This document shows positions 22,220-36,091 of a stretch of DNA of 64,000 nucleotides, one piece after another. Both the position numbers and the translations under genes were made by a program. The notes under the pieces are model-generated. The model was given only the letters and a program-made list of their open reading frames with translations, ran no database searches and was not told the DNA's origin. The stretch lies in the NCBI GenBank assembly GCA_030704615.1, contig CM060731.1, positions 71,528,756 through 71,592,755 of the forward strand, given 5' to 3'. The stretch is from Takakia lepidozioides (taxonomy: Eukaryota; Streptophyta; Takakiopsida; Takakiales; Takakiaceae). Each line of letters opens with the position of its first letter. The stretch's first letter is position 1.

Positions 22220-25200
22220 CCTCCTCCCCTCCACCCCGATCCAATTGCGATGCTTGCTGCTCACACACAAGAGAGAAGAAGATTACCACTCTGTGCGAGT
22301 GGAGCCTATCGCCCTCCGCGGGCAGCCCCCGAAAAAGAAATTTCTAGCCTTGGAGTTCCCGAGCCTCCACCCATTCACCTTGGCGATGTCGCCCGCATGC
22401 CATCGCCTGTCTTCTTTCTTCCTCTCTCGCTCACAGTAAGTCCCACTACCTCTCGCTACCTCATATTACTTACCTCATGTTGCCTGGGATACCTAATCTG
22501 CCGTGCAGAGCCTCCGAGGTTGTACTGCGTGTGTAAAAAGATATATAGATCCCAGAGTTTCCGTATCCTTCTGACAATATCCTACGTTCTTCAGTTTTCC
22601 AGTTTGTTCCATTCCATCACCTTTGTACTGTATCCCGGATTCCTGGGCTGGAAAGAACCATTCTCAGTCTGAGTATTAATTTTGCGAAAATATATGATGT
22701 TTTGAAGCTTTCCAGAGTGCGGTGTGAACTGAGAGTGGGCAGCTTCATCGACATATCTGTTCTCCATCTTAATACAGTGGATTAGCGTGAAAGTGAGGGC
22801 TTACATTCTGCATACTGATATTGAAACTCGTTGTCGCATAGCACAAGTTTGGAGTATGAAATTGTTGTTTACTCAAGATCCACCTCCGAACAGTCCAGGG
22901 CAATGCGGGGGAGGGGGGCACTCTTTGCGCAAGCTCTCCATCTATCATTCTCTCCTTCTTATCTCTCTGCAAGTCCGCCCACGACAAGTGCACTTAACAG
23001 AAGAGGAGGGCCCACCCTCGCGACTGCAGCTCTACCAATCCAGCGTCTCCATTCCAGTCTCACATTCCAGTCTGTAGGAACTCTCATTCCTCTCTGCCAG
23101 CTTGAGGCCCCACCACCCACATTGGCATCTATCATATGCCCCCCGCCCCGTCTTTCTCAGAGACCCTGGATTTGGCATGTGCTTTTATGAAACTTGTCAC
23201 ACTGCAAAGATTCTCTCTCCAAGTTGCTATTTTCACAGAGGTAAGAACTTCCCCACAAAAATCTAAAATAAATCTAAAGGGCCCAAAGAGAGAGAGAAGA
23301 AAGTGGGGCCCTGAAGAAGCAGCACAAAAACAACTAGTCCTAAAGCCAGTTTTCTGTGTGCAGTTGGTTTGCCCTTTCTCTATTGCTTTGCTCTTTTGCA
23401 GAACCTCTTTAAGGCAATACTCTCTTGCGTCTTATTAGAGGGGCATCATATGAAGGTGGCCACCACCAAGCAAAGTTGTTTGTGAGGTATTACGTGGGGA
23501 GATGGGTGTCTCAGTTAGCTGTACCTGAACATTCTGTATCTGAACATTCTAATGACATTGGGAAACATCTGATAAATGCATTGACAGGCCAAGAAAAATA
23601 CTACTATCCAAGAAGCTTATTCAACTTGATAAGGCACAAAGACATCCATGAGCACTGCTTGCCCTGTCTACCTAACTTCATTGCACACCAACGTCTCCTA
23701 TGTAGAGGAGCACTTCCTTCACGACTCTTGTTGCCAACTGGTTGTTGAAAAGTCAAACAATCAGAGACAGATGACAGCTCTACATAGACTTCTCTTGATG
23801 CAGTTGCAAGCAACTTCGGAGCATGCTCCTCCTGTGAGCGAGAGAGGAAGAAAGACGAACGCCAGCTTCAAAGGGGAAAAAGTGCTCTGGTAGACCGTAT
23901 GGTACCTTCGTAGGTACGTGTATAGATACTAGATCGTATACCGTATGGTACTGAGGCAGCGTCCACACAGTCATCTTTACTAAAGGGGCAGAGAAAGAAA
24001 GGAATCGTAACAATTTCAAAAATCTCACTTTTCTCTTATTTTTGGCATAACTCCAGACTTTCGCCAGGGTCACGGCAGCGGATGCCACGGATGATGGTCG
24101 TGAATGGATTCCGTTGTCGTGAACGGTGACGAATGTCCTGAGCCATCTCCGTTAACGACGACGCATGTCATCCATCATCCATCATCGTCCACGGTGACGG
24201 GCTCCGTGACCCGTCGCCGTGGAGAAAAGACTCTCTGCGTCCACGCCCGTCCAAAATGTTAGTTACTAGCCACAAATTAGTACCGTTCCATTGCCTGCGT
24301 CATCATGATGTGGCAGGGATGCATGCATGCATGCAAGGGATGGGATGGCATGGAATGGCATGGTTGTCTCTCTCGCACGGAGTGTGCTAGGTGCGAGCGC
24401 GGTGGCCGAGGAGCGCAGGCTCGGCATGGCAAGCATCTGCGCTGGAGAAGTGGTTAGAACTGCGAGTGTTTGCATCCAAGTCTGAGTAGCAAAGCTGTCG
24501 TCGTTTGTATGCCGTGGGAATTAATCAAGCAGCTGTGATGGATCAAGTACTTGGACACGATGTCGTCTTTTGAGGGCCAGTTTGTGGAAATTTAGTCCTA
24601 CACATTGTTGTAGTGCTGTCGGTTGGTCTTACGTGTGTTTTAGAAATAGAGGTGTGGCTTTTTTCGAGACGAATGTGTGAGGTGGTTCATGTTCTCAGTA
24701 GTTACGATGTAGGAAACTGCTGATGTCTTGGAGGTTGTAGCTCGTTCTTTTTCACATTTTATCTAGTGCCTTTGGTCAGTCGTCGGTTTAGCATGCTCAG
24801 CACAGGTATTGGGATGACCGAGGCTGGACTGCTTAAAGCTATTTATGCCACCTCCAGCATAAATGAAGTGCAGCGACGTTCATGTATTGGTATATTCCAT
24901 ACGCACTCTGCACATGAAAGCATTTGGGCTTGAGCAGACGAAACCACTGTGAAAGAGCTGGATCATCTGTTACTAGGCTTTGTGAAGTCTGGTGGAGGAG
25001 GAGAGAAGAACGGTGAGCACATTTTGGTGGATACCAACGGCAGCAAGTGGACATATTAAGCGAGTGGACAGAAAGAGTGATAGTGGAGATGGAAGCGAGA
25101 TGCGGGAGACCGAAGAGAACTCGGTCATTCAGACAGAAAGAATCCTGGTTGGTACTCTGAAGTGTAAGGTAATATTGCCAAACATGGAGAAATTTCTCCC

Positions 25201-27066
25201 CTTTCTGAATTGGACCCTGCCCTTTCTGGAAACTGACATATTTCCTTCTTTTTCTTAAAACAAGTCAAAAGCTGCACGAAGATGTATTTTCTCCACTGTG
25301 TCTTGTGATATGCACTTCTCCCTCGGTGAGCTTTACTCCTATGTAATCTGCTTCTTGACAATGCCATAGTACTGACCTGACTTTTTGGTTCCCTACATTA
25401 TACACTGGAGGACACCAGTCTCCTTTCAGTCAAACTCACCAACATTGGTCTAAGCACACAAAAAGCTCAAGACGAAAGTAAGCCAAGAACATCCCTTAGG
25501 GTCTATTGCTTTGGAGCATACAATGGTTTGACTATCAGTCACTTAAAGTTGGTTAGCTGACAGAGGATAGTTTAAAAGTTTATTGATCTCTAAATACAAA
25601 GGCTTAATATTGAAATAGATGCAAGTCTCCTGCAATCGAAAGCACATGGAGATGCAGCACTATTATTGTTTTCTGGAGAATTTTGGTATAATGCTGAAGA
25701 TTTGAGACAAATATGACATTTTACAAGCTCTCTTTGATTTTTGACTCTCAAAAGGTTTTGCACTAAAATATTCTCCGACTCTGTCAATTGTCATCAAGCC
25801 ATGTGCCTGTCCAAGTCTAATCCATCTCTGTATTTTATTTCATTTTAGTTCAGCTGTTTGCTACATCTGCGAATCCTTTCAACATCCTTTTCTGCATACG
25901 TCTCTTCTTCTTTACCGGTCCAGGTTTGATACAGATGGGTACATCATTTGTTTCAGAAGCATGTTATGAATGTGACAGTGTGCATTATTCTAGGGAATGT
26001 GCACATTAATAAGTTTCTTCATGCACAAGTTTATGGATTTAGCTGCAGGGAAGATGTCCTGTGGATTGCAAGTAGTGTTTGCTGACATAATGTAGACTGA
26101 TCACTTGTTATGGCAAGGGTTTTAAGATGTTTTTCTCAGTCAGTGCAACCCAGACTCATCATGTCGGGGTGTTTCATTAAGCCGCATCTTGAGCCTTTTC
26201 ACCTTAATCTGTAAGTTTACTCAAGAGACACTCAATCAAAAGGAGTCTCTTTAAAATGTCACCTTGTTTGTGACCAGGGGTCCATATACAGCTTCCCAGC
26301 TGCTTCTATCCAGAGACTTCTTGTTCGCATGTATATAGGTGTGGCCAGTGAACTGAAAGTGATAGGATCAAGTGAGTGACTGCACAAGATATGGCACCGC
26401 ATGTTGGGGCAGTTTGGACTCAGACGGATTACCTTTGGAACCAGTTCCTCCGCTCCCAATTACTCCATGCTTATCAAGAGTCTGATGTGTTTTGCGATGA
26501 TACAACAGAAGATCTCCACCCAACAATATCCATCAAGGTTTTTGTTTGTGGTAAGTCAAAGCAACTCACAAGTTGAAGTTTGTATTTCAGAAGTGTTTCG
26601 TGGCCAATCTCATTACTATTTCAGCAGAGGCATCTCAGGACTGCTTAGGTTGGTGTTTTCATTTTGATAGACATCAGCATGAAAGCTGGGTGTACCAAAT
26701 AATGCTAAAGAGACTGCTTCTTTGCATGAATTCATGGCTGCATGAGTGCCATTGATTGCCTGAGTGCCTGATCTGTATATTCTGTGCATGTTTCAGTCAT
26801 CTTTGTATTCCTCACAGGAAGATTTCGAGCGAATGTTACAATGCCATGATGTACAGCAGAAAGTGCTAAAAAAATTGGACTACTGCCAGTGATCTTGTTT
26901 GGCAAGGGAAGAAGCACCTGGAGCAGTATGTTGAAGAGGGAGATAGTCTGGTTGGCCTTAGCAGATTGTCACAGGAAAGTTCTTATTCTTAAGTTGAGAG
27001 GGACACACACAGCTTAAGGGCAGTGCTGGTCATCAGGCAAACCAGTCAGATTGCAAATGTGTGAAC
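22220..27066. promoter_or_regulatory. Intergenic interval between divergent genes
   Basis: This 4.8-kb interval lies between the DiT1 start and the next plus-strand gene, so it should hold both promoters and 5' leaders. I see no further coding exon. A cluster of TGACG/CGTCA-type half-sites lies at about 24060-24240 (ACGGTGACG, CGTGACCCGTCGCC). A short direct repeat with core ACCGTATGGTAC lies near 23895 and 23940. I cannot place the transcription starts. The stretch before 27067 reads as a plausible 5' UTR. Confidence 0.4.
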
Positions 27067-30000
27067 ATGGCAGTAACAAGCATTGTTGATAATCCAGTTG
27101 ACAGCAACCCATTGCCATCACAAATTGATGGACGGTGCAAGGGATTCAGTGAAAGGGTGGATGTATGTCCCTTGCAGCAAGAGGAGAACGAAGGTTTCAG
27201 CATGCGTGGAGAGGATACACCTAACTCTGTGCCAGCTTCTATTCATTTGCAAGACATCAGTGCAAAGAAAGAACTAGAAAATGAAGGAAAGCTTTTAGAC
27301 AGAGGAGGGAAGGAAGGGTGTGGCAATGGCAGATCACTCTGTGGGGAAATAGAAGTTGACATCATGGAATGTAGGGAATCCGATGATGCCCGTCTCAATT
27401 ACGGGGACCAAGCAACAGAGTGCTCAAGCTCATTTGAGTCCATAAACAGTGAGGATGGAAGTCGTTCTGTAGTGGATAGGATGTGGATAGGTGGTGAAGT
27501 GGAATCTGATTTGCGCGATGGGAATGGAGCATGGGCATCCCAAGAAGATGATGGTGTGTTAGGAGTAAGTGAGAGGTGAGTCATTGATGATCTTTTTCTC
27601 ATCTGTATTTCTATCCAATCAGTAGCTGCACTTGGGACACAAGGAAGTAAGAGGATGTCAATTCTTGCAAGTGGCTTTGAAATATTCGCTATTGCTATTC
27701 TTATCTGTTTGGTTCTGTTTTGTGATTTGCAAGAAATCCACTTCTTTACCATTCTCTTATGTCCATTTGTGATTCGCATGATTTGGAAGTATGCCAGCTG
27801 CTCCTCTATGAACAGGAGTAAGAAGGCGTTGAATGCGGATTGGAAGATATACAGATGTGGTATAGAGTGGAGGTGTCGTTGGCTAGAGCTGCGGATGAAA
27901 GAGCTCCAGTTGCAAGCTGAGAGGTATCACCAAATCTTGGAAGAAATCAGGGCAAGGAAGACATGGAAGTTAGATGGGCTGGGTGGGGCATCAGTCGCCC
28001 GAACTGTGCCATTCAACCAGGTGCCACTAAAGCAAAGGATCCTGCACCGCAAGCGACGAAGAAAGGCAGAGGACACCCTGGACTTGGATGCTTACATGGC
28101 AAGGCATCCTCTGTTTTCAAGATACGGTACTGATGGAGGTTTATGGCTGTTCCCAGTCATTTTTCCAGCAAGAAACGTGATAGCTGTGTGGCCACTGAGT
28201 GTCAGTTATTTGTGTGTGTTGTAACACTCTTGGGAGTGGCAAACTTGCTTGACATGGATGCCACTTTATTGAAGCCATTGAAAGGGCAAACCTATCAAAT
28301 CATTGGGATGCATGATTTTGATGAAACCAGTCTATTGCTGTGCTGTTCAGATACTGATTTGATTAGATTTCCAGGCAGTGAATGGAGTTTCAATGACTCT
28401 GCCCTCACATGTCTCTGTTCTTGTCAGCTCCTACGCAATTTAAGTTAGCCAATCAACCTCACCTCGTGCTTGCATGGCTTGCATGGCTTGCATGGCTTGC
28501 ATGGCTTGCATGGCTGTTTGACTTTCCGGGACTGGAGATCTTATTTATTTGTGTAATTGATGTCTATCTCTTGTAATACATGTGTTCGGTGTGGTGATTC
28601 TTGTTTGTGGGTTTCTTTGTCGGGTGCTGGAATTAGTTTGTGCATGGAGTATGACTGTGCTTGGCATCCCCCTGATATAGGCTGCGGTGAGTTTGATTGT
28701 CATTGTGCAGCTCCCACTTTAGCGAATGCATTGCAGTTTTATGAGTGCCGGCAAGCTGGTGCAAATACAGTTGACAGCGAATGGCCCCAGTTTTCGATTT
28801 TGGCTATTGGAGGTTCTCTGATGTGTTTGAATGGTAGTACCAACCATCTGAGGCTGTATCGCCACTTTCTCTTTCATGTACGTTCCTGCAGATAAGAAGA
28901 AGATGCGGGATCCAGAAGATGCTTTTACTGAGGGCCATGCTGATAAACAACAGAATCAGCAAAGTACACCCAACTGTATGCACCTAACTTCAGATCTTTT
29001 TTAATCTCAGCAGAGTTGTACTCACACAAAGGCACTAGTGTTTGATCATCGACAAATTTATATTCAGAGTTTTAATTTCTGTCCTCTTATCCTGTCTCGG
29101 GCAATGTTGGGGCAATTGTAACATCCTGTCTATCTTGGAATGAAGCTCGTTAGAGTCCTGTTTCAGCATGTACAGTCTGTTGGAAAGAGATGAAACAATT
29201 TTGTTTGCGAGATCTCTTTTCTGCTGCCATTTCGGGCCAGTTATGCTGGCATGGTTGGGCACCCTGCTCAAGCATATTTTTGCAAGGTCCATGAGAAAGT
29301 AACACACAGTCACCTCTTTGGTCTGTAATTCATTGAGAAGTCTCTTACTACTTGTTTGGTACAGTTTTGGACGTGGAGGATGGAGATGTGGAAGAGCAAC
29401 TAGCTGCGGCACATGGTTCTGTGGGAGACCAAGACTCAATGGAGCTGGTGTTATGGGAGATAGAAGCTCTGCAGGCACGTGTTGCAAAGACCAAGCAACA
29501 GCTTAGTAGAGGAGCACCCCCTCGCAAGTATCTTCACTTAAAATCTCCAAAATCCAGTGTGTTGAACTTACCAAGGGGCCCTTCTCAAGCTTCCCAACAC
29601 GGGACCTCTTTGGCATTGCCATCGCCCAGGGTTTCCACAAATGATCCTTCTACAGGGATACCAACATTAGCAAGGATGGGGTCTGGAACTGGGGTGGTGC
29701 GAAGGAGGTCTTCAGACTATGACATCAACAACATGGTGATGCCTGTTAGTGTGGGTGCTAAATTTGTGGAACAAGTCCGTCATGTAGACATTGAGACCCC
29801 TCAATGGCGACTAGTGGAAAACCTGGCCCTTTTGGAGCAAACTGATGTTGTGAGCTCCAGTGACGAGGTTGGTACTGAACTCTATGTGTTCTTTACATGA
29901 TTTTGCCATATAGCTGAGCCAAGGTCAGGTGGCTACTCATTTCTGTAAGTTGGCATTTCTCTAGAGCTTTGCTGATAAAGCAAGTAACAATCGTCGCAGT

Positions 30001-30802
30001 ATAGCTAATGCTGCAGTGAGCATGAGCAAGGGAGTTGGGTGGTCTTGGTTCCTCTTCATTTGGTGAGGGCTCTGATGAGCGTCATACTCCATTGTTGGAG
30101 GAAATTGAGTCCTTTAGACTTGGTCACAGGCTCCTTGGAAGCTTGAGCTAAAGTTTGATCTGTGGCTTTGGTGATGTAAGTCGTTGTACTGGATAAACGC
30201 GACTAAGCATCCTGGACCTGGAGAATACTCGCTAGCAATTTTGAGTTAGATACAGATCTCAGAAGGTCCATTTCTTGACTACATTCATTAATCTGTTGTG
30301 TGAGCAGGAGACAGATGACACTCTCTACCAAAGAAGGCATGCAGATATGGAGGGTAAGGAGCACCGACAGCGCTACATCACCCCTCTGAAGAGAACCTCT
30401 GATGGGGAGTCATTGTTGTTGGGCACAAGTAGCCCTAAGTTGGGGGTGGGGAAAGATGGTGCAAAGATGGCTAGCGGTGCAGGTAGTGAGACTTTGGCTC
30501 GTTCCAGTGCTTCGGAGTACTTGTCTCCAACATTTGGAGAGTTGGTACCGAAAGGGAAACGAACAAAGAGGGATTCAAGGTCTTCGTCTTTTACAGTGAC
30601 TAATGCCAACCGATCTGTGGCTCAGCTTGCCAAACCACTGGAGAGTCATACCCTGTCTCCGGAGGTGGTGATGTCCAAAACCAAATCAATGGGTGAGGTC
30701 GATACTAGCATGGTGGAAAATGGTGGAACTCCTCAGGCACTGCAAGGTGATGAAGTAGAAGAGTCTCTTTTGCAGCAGCCTCTTACCTTACAAGATCAGT
30801 AG
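27067..30802 (+). CDS. Conserved plant nuclear-type protein of unknown function
   Basis: Five exons join in phase (27067-27575, 27816-28126, 28892-28975, 29365-29867, 30308-30802) and give 633 residues. The N-terminal part is acidic and holds ECSSSFESINSEDGS. The middle exon has the family's signature: a Trp/Arg-rich helix (DWKIYRCGIEWRCRWLELRM, then KELQLQAERY), then a basic run HRKRRRKAEDT and AYMARHPLFSRY. The fourth exon has a short coiled coil (VLWEIEALQARVAKTKQQL). The C-terminal half is Ser/Pro-rich with KGKRTKRDSRSSS, a possible nuclear signal. From memory, land plants have a family with this order (acidic SSSF block, W-rich helix, KRKRRKR, LFSYY) and no agreed function. ATG 27067 is chosen because no in-frame Met precedes it and the N terminus looks family-like. 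No truncation is evident. Confidence 0.85.
28469..28515 (+). repeat. (GCTTGCATG)n microsatellite
   Basis: About five tandem copies of a 9-bp unit (TGCATGGCT in another register) lie in the second intron of the gene at 27067-30802. Confidence 0.9.
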
Positions 30803-32707
30803 TGTTGAGTGAGGGTTGCAAACATTAGCACATTCATAGCTTGGCATTGAGTACGTAGTGGAACCTGCAGGGCGTACCATGGTTGAGGTTGGCCATGGGT
30901 GGAGGGAGGAGAAGTATGATATTGAAATCAAAATCCTTTTCTACAAACCTGTAAAGTCCATGACTTCATGTGCATGGAAGGCAACAGTATTCCATTTGGA
31001 CAGTCCTTTAAATTCATTTCTCCTTTTTCCCTCTTTCGTATGATTGGTCTCTGGAATCACTTGGAAGGCAAATTCACGCTTGTCCAAGTTGGTCTTACAA
31101 CATTGAAATACAATAGCTGTCTGAATTGCAGACAGATACTACGTATGTAAAGCTGTAGGTGGGTCTGTGTGTTGGCATTAGCTGCAATGAAGGATTTATC
31201 TGTCAAATGTTTTTCCTTCCCCTCATAATCAGCTACGCGGCCCATAAGGTACTGTGTAAGTCTGGAGTAGAGATGGTGACGGGTAAGGACTTTAGGAACA
31301 TAGATCTAGTCCAGTTTGGCCGCATCCGGGGTTGTGGTACATCAGGAAAAGCCTTGAATCTCAAATGTTGGCTTGTTTTTTCTCCCCATGAATATCTAGA
31401 GGCATTAGAAGTGCGTGGTTCCCATTCTCCCTTCAAAAAGAAAAGTGAAGGCTTCTAACAAGGTTTGAATTCGGTCCTCTTCAATGCTTTCATGTTTTGT
31501 TGGGTAACCTTGGGGGTGTTGGAGATTCTTTACTCAGCAGTTTTAGATAGCCTTGAGACAGAGCCTGGATAATTAATTGTGAAGGTTTTTGCACTGAGTT
31601 ACCAAGATTGGCTCACATGAGGGAGGTTATGATTTATCCTCATCTTTTTCCTTTTCCTTTTCCTTCTTTTTCTGTATTTTCCTTCAAGTGCGGGTGGTAT
31701 CTCAACATGCAAATGATATAGAAAGGGGGACAGAATTCCTGTGAGTTTTTCCTGTAGTCTGAGAGTCAGTTTTGCAGCCTACATGAAATTGGGGGAAAGG
31801 TAAGCAAGTTTAACATCCAGAAGAGTAATGTTGATTGCATTTAGAGTCGTTCGGAAACCAGTGGAAGCAAATAAGTTCCTGCAACCTCCCTTAACTTATG
31901 AAGCATGCTGATATATCCCACAAATCTTCTTCAGGGCAGTGGAGACAGCGCATGCTGGCGTCTGATACACAACAGTTCTGGTCTCACATATGTCAACAGG
32001 ACTGTCTATGAGAAAATTGATTTTGATGGTCCCAAGTCCCAACTCTCCTGCTCACTCCCAAGAGCACAAGGTGATCCGTACTCCCAAAACTTGCCCATTA
32101 GATTGTAGTGATTGTTCAGAGTTGCACAATGGTCCCTGCTACGAAAATTCTAGATTTTAAAAGCAATGCTACTCCTGGAAATTGCACATGTGGAACATTC
32201 TCGACTTTCATGTGTAGCCCAGCCCAGAGTGCCTGCTACAGTTTGTGGCTCTAGGCTTAGAAAGGCCTAAAACATCAAAGATGACTGAGACATACCTACT
32301 GTCATGCATTGGTAGCTTGAACCGAAGGAATGACATACTCACAGTTTCAGATGTCTTATACAAACGACCATTTACAACCCAAGTAACATGTGCTTTTGGG
32401 AATCAAAGCCCCATTTGTGAGCATCCATATTTGTCGCATAATCTCAATCTCAAGCCTATTTGAGCCCAGACTTTGTCCGTTGCTCTTCCCTGTCATCTCC
32501 GGAAATACCAGCTACCTCTCCAAAGATGTCACACATGTGGTAAAGACTAAAGAATAAAGACTAAAGAATGTAGGTTCCAACGGGGATTTACACCACAGGC
32601 ATTGTCCCACTCACTGGAAGGAAAGAAGAAAATATGTAACCAACTAAACATTGCTGGGTTATTCTAAAGAATATACATGCAGTGCCTGGTATCTTTCACC
32701 CCTACCT
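30803..32707. other. Interval between convergent genes
   Basis: No gene is recognised. The stretch should contain the 3' untranslated regions of the plus-strand gene ending at 30802 and the minus-strand gene ending at 32708. A pyrimidine-rich (CCTTTT)n-like tract occurs near 31640-31670. Confidence 0.5.
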
Positions 32708-35700
32708 TCAACGGCGCCTGGAAAATTTTAGGAAAGCTATCAGGCTGACTGCAGCAAGGGCCCCTGTGGCTGTCGCTGCCGGGAGACCGTACCGTGTTAT
32801 CCTGGACTTCTTTTCCAACACTATTTTCACCGACCGTAGCTCTGAGAGTAGGTCCCATGCTTTTTTCTCACTTGAATTACACTCTGACTTTGCACTCTCC
32901 AAGGTAGCCTCTAGGCCCTTGACTTTAACTTGCCACATGGCCAGCTCAGATTCAGCCCTTGCTGATGCCTCAGCTGATGTGGCACTTGCTTTTCTCAGCT
33001 GAATTTCAAGCACTTTCCGTCTCTCTTCTGAACTTCCTCTCTCCTTCTGCAGGTTTGCAACTTGAACCTCAAGGACTTTAATCCTGGTTTCCCCAGTCTC
33101 TATGATAGCTTGCAGCTTCTGCACCGAAGACCTTTCTGCCTGTAATTCCTCTTCTAGAAAATCGTTCTTCTCAATTGATGCCAGCCTTCCAATCCTCAAA
33201 GCTGCAAATCCATCCCATTTGCCCAATCATATTACATTCAAATTCCATACATGTATCTGTAGGGCACCTAAGTTGAGAGGAGTTCTCTCCAACTACCAGC
33301 AGAAGAGGGTAAGAGCTAAAATTGTGGGAGTCAAAGAAGACGAGACAGGAAATATGCAATGCTGATCAAGGCATGTAATAACTTATTTATACAATTGGAC
33401 AACGATGGCATGAGAAAGCCCTCTTTCTTTCTTAGGTGATTTTATCGGTGTCATCAGATTTGATGATCTCTCCGTAAGCTCTCTTCTAGATAGCAACCAC
33501 TACAACAGCAAACATTTCCCATGGTAAGGACTAGATCTGCTGTATCCTGACTATGATGTTCCTATAAGTTCTTTAGTGAGGCTTCCTAACCATCAAGCCT
33601 CAATACCTTTATTTACTTTCTCGGGGGTCCTGGTGGCCTCTGCAGCTTTTCTCTTGGCCACCCAAAATTCCATCAGAAGTCTGGCTTCTTCTTCAAATAC
33701 CCCGTGTCCAGTGTCCATCAGTCAATGTCTTACTTTTAATCTTTACTCCAGCAAAGTCTCCATGGCCATTTGAACTGCATCTGATATTATTTGGAAATGT
33801 GCTGTTGACAATTCAGTATATCAGATAACCTCCCTCTTCTAGATTGTTGCCTATTGTCCATGTTCGAAGCATTAGTCTCATAATACAAAAGATGAAAAAC
33901 CAAGCCCAACTGTTCATGTAGATTGGACATATACTCAATTTGAGGTGTTCGTTCCACAGCAGATTTACCTTCCTTCTCCTTCTCAAGGATCTGAATGGCC
34001 TCTGCTGCTTTTCTCTGCGACACTAGAAGCTCGTCTTGTAGTCCTGAGACTGTAGCTTCCAATCCCTCCACCTTTGTACCAAACTCCTTGTTCCGAGTCT
34101 CCAATACTGATGTATGGGCTAGAGCCTCACTTGAAGCTGCTTCCAGCCTGGCCTTCTCTTGCTGCAATGTCTCTTGCTTGGCACGGATCTCCTCAATCAC
34201 CTATTGTACAATGGATGAGAAAATTTGGCGATTTCTCTTAAATAGCTGCAATAGTGGTTTGAATTAGAGAGATTTCACAGGTATATTTGGACCACTATGT
34301 CAGTTACACTTACCCAGTGTGAAATCCTCCAGCACTTTGAATGATATTGTCCCTAAGCTTATCCCCCCCCATAGTCATGAACAATCATTTCCATATACCC
34401 TTTAACACTTGTTGAAGGGTGATCTGTTTATCCCATACAAAAAATGGTGCAAGGACCTCTCTTTGGAAAAATGATATGATGTTCACCTTCTTTGCACTCT
34501 TAACCTCTTCCTCCGCAGTGGAAAGAGCACCTGCCAGTCTCTGTATCTCATCCTTGAGCACATCTCTCTCACTACGTAGGCTGTCAACCTCTGCTCCTCT
34601 CTCCCCTGCTGTTGCTTGCAGACAGTCGAAGTCATCCCCTAGTTTTCTGTTCACACTGGTAAGTGTCTCCAACTCTTTTGATAGCGTTTCCATCTTTTCT
34701 TTGGCACCCACTGCCCTTCGCTCTGCTTCCTCGATTTGAGTTGCTGCCTCCGCAAGCTCCCTTCCCGACTTGGACACAGCAGCTTCAAACTCTTCTTTTA
34801 CATGACAAAGAGAGTTTTCCGCTTCCAAGAGCTTATGGGCCAACTTTGCACTCTCCTCCTTCAGTGTGGTGTTCTCTTCTTCCCACGCAAGTTGTTTGTC
34901 AGCAACCTCACTTACTAGGTCGCTGTGCTCTATCTTCAGAGCAATAATGGCTTCACGTGTCTCTTTCACCTGCAAGGCAACCAATAGTGGTTATTTTCAT
35001 TAAGTTCTATTTTAATTATAGCTGACATACTAACACATTCAACAGAGCACTCGCTACTTTGATGCCGTAATGAAGTCATGCTTTCATGTGCCTGATAGGA
35101 TGCAATGAAGACATGAACACATGATAACCATGCCAACAATCAAATGTGGCTGAACTGAACAACAGTCATTCTGAATGTAATGCATGGCTCTACCACTCAA
35201 CTATGATGCAACTCCAGTCATGATACATGACAAAAGACTGGTTAGAATAGGAGCAGCCAAAACCTGGGTCAAGTCCCTTACAGTAGAAAGTTGTTCCTCC
35301 AGTTGTGTCACCTTCTCCATCAAAGAGTCTTTATCAGAACGCAAGACTGCCACCTGTCTCACCAGTGTATCATTCAGCTGTTGAAGTGTTGCCACCTTGT
35401 GCTCTGAAGTGGGTGAAGGTGGTTGACTGCGGGGAGAGCTTTCACCATCCTTTGAGACTCCATTTAGGAACCTCAGATTGCGTGGAGCGGGGGAAGCTGG
35501 CCGCTTCTCTGGATACATCCAACGTGTAAGAGTCTACACCCAGGCTACAATAAAATAAAGTACACTTTATGCTTGTCTTACTAGCAATTTAGCTCTTTCA
35601 ACGAGGGATGAGAAAGAAACAAGAATTCATTAGCTGACATACTTAAGGATGAGACCATGGGCAAACAATAAAGAGGAGGCTGTCTCTGGAGAAGGATGTT

Positions 35701-36091
35701 GCTGTCATGAAAAAAGATTAACACCTCCTTGAAGTCCTTAAGAAGATAATATATGAAACTTTATATCAATGAATGAATATCTGCAAAACCCTTGTCAACA
35801 GTCCGTGTAAATTTGCAGGGAGTAGAGGATCAAAGAAAATTAGAGTGTGCAGTCATGAGAAAACCAACCTGCTCGTGGAGATGCTAGGTGGTCCTTAGGC
35901 AGACCATTGCGATCCTCAAGTTTTGGGCTGGCAGGAGCAGAGACAGCCTCCTCTTTATCGTTTGCTACAGACCCACCATTCTCCGGCCCATGGTCTCCAT
36001 TATCCGTAGCATGTTCATCAAGCTCCACAGATGGACTTTTGGAGTGTGATCTTTTGCTCCCATTGTGCTTTTTGTGATGGTGGCCTGCCAT
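32708..36091 (-). CDS. Tail-anchored coiled-coil protein (PMD-like candidate)
   Basis: Five minus-strand exons (36091-35869, 35508-35282, 34969-34487, 34200-33969, 33201-32708) have AG/GT borders and matching phases and give 552 residues. The N terminus is basic and His/Ser-rich (MAGHHHKKHNGSKRSHSKSP), then acidic. Residues from about 100 to 525 are nearly continuous coiled coil (LQQLNDTLVRQVAVLRSDKD and onward). The last 27 residues are a hydrophobic span (GLPAATATGALAAVSLIAFL) and a short basic end, KFSRRR, which is the layout of a tail-anchored protein. Arabidopsis PMD1/PMD2, coiled-coil factors on peroxisomes and mitochondria, share this arrangement but are shorter (about 320 residues). 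The assignment rests on layout, not proven homology. Another organelle-tethering coiled-coil protein is possible. Confidence 0.78.

Noticed and set aside
22097-22672. 191-codon plus-strand frame over the DiT1 5' end
   Set aside because: It is opposite the transit-peptide exon, whose GC-rich bias opens the reverse frame, and it has no recognisable domain.
24060-24250. Palindromic regulatory island with CGTCA/TGACG words
   Set aside because: The words are real but short and irregular. Without expression or conservation data they do not support a specific site.
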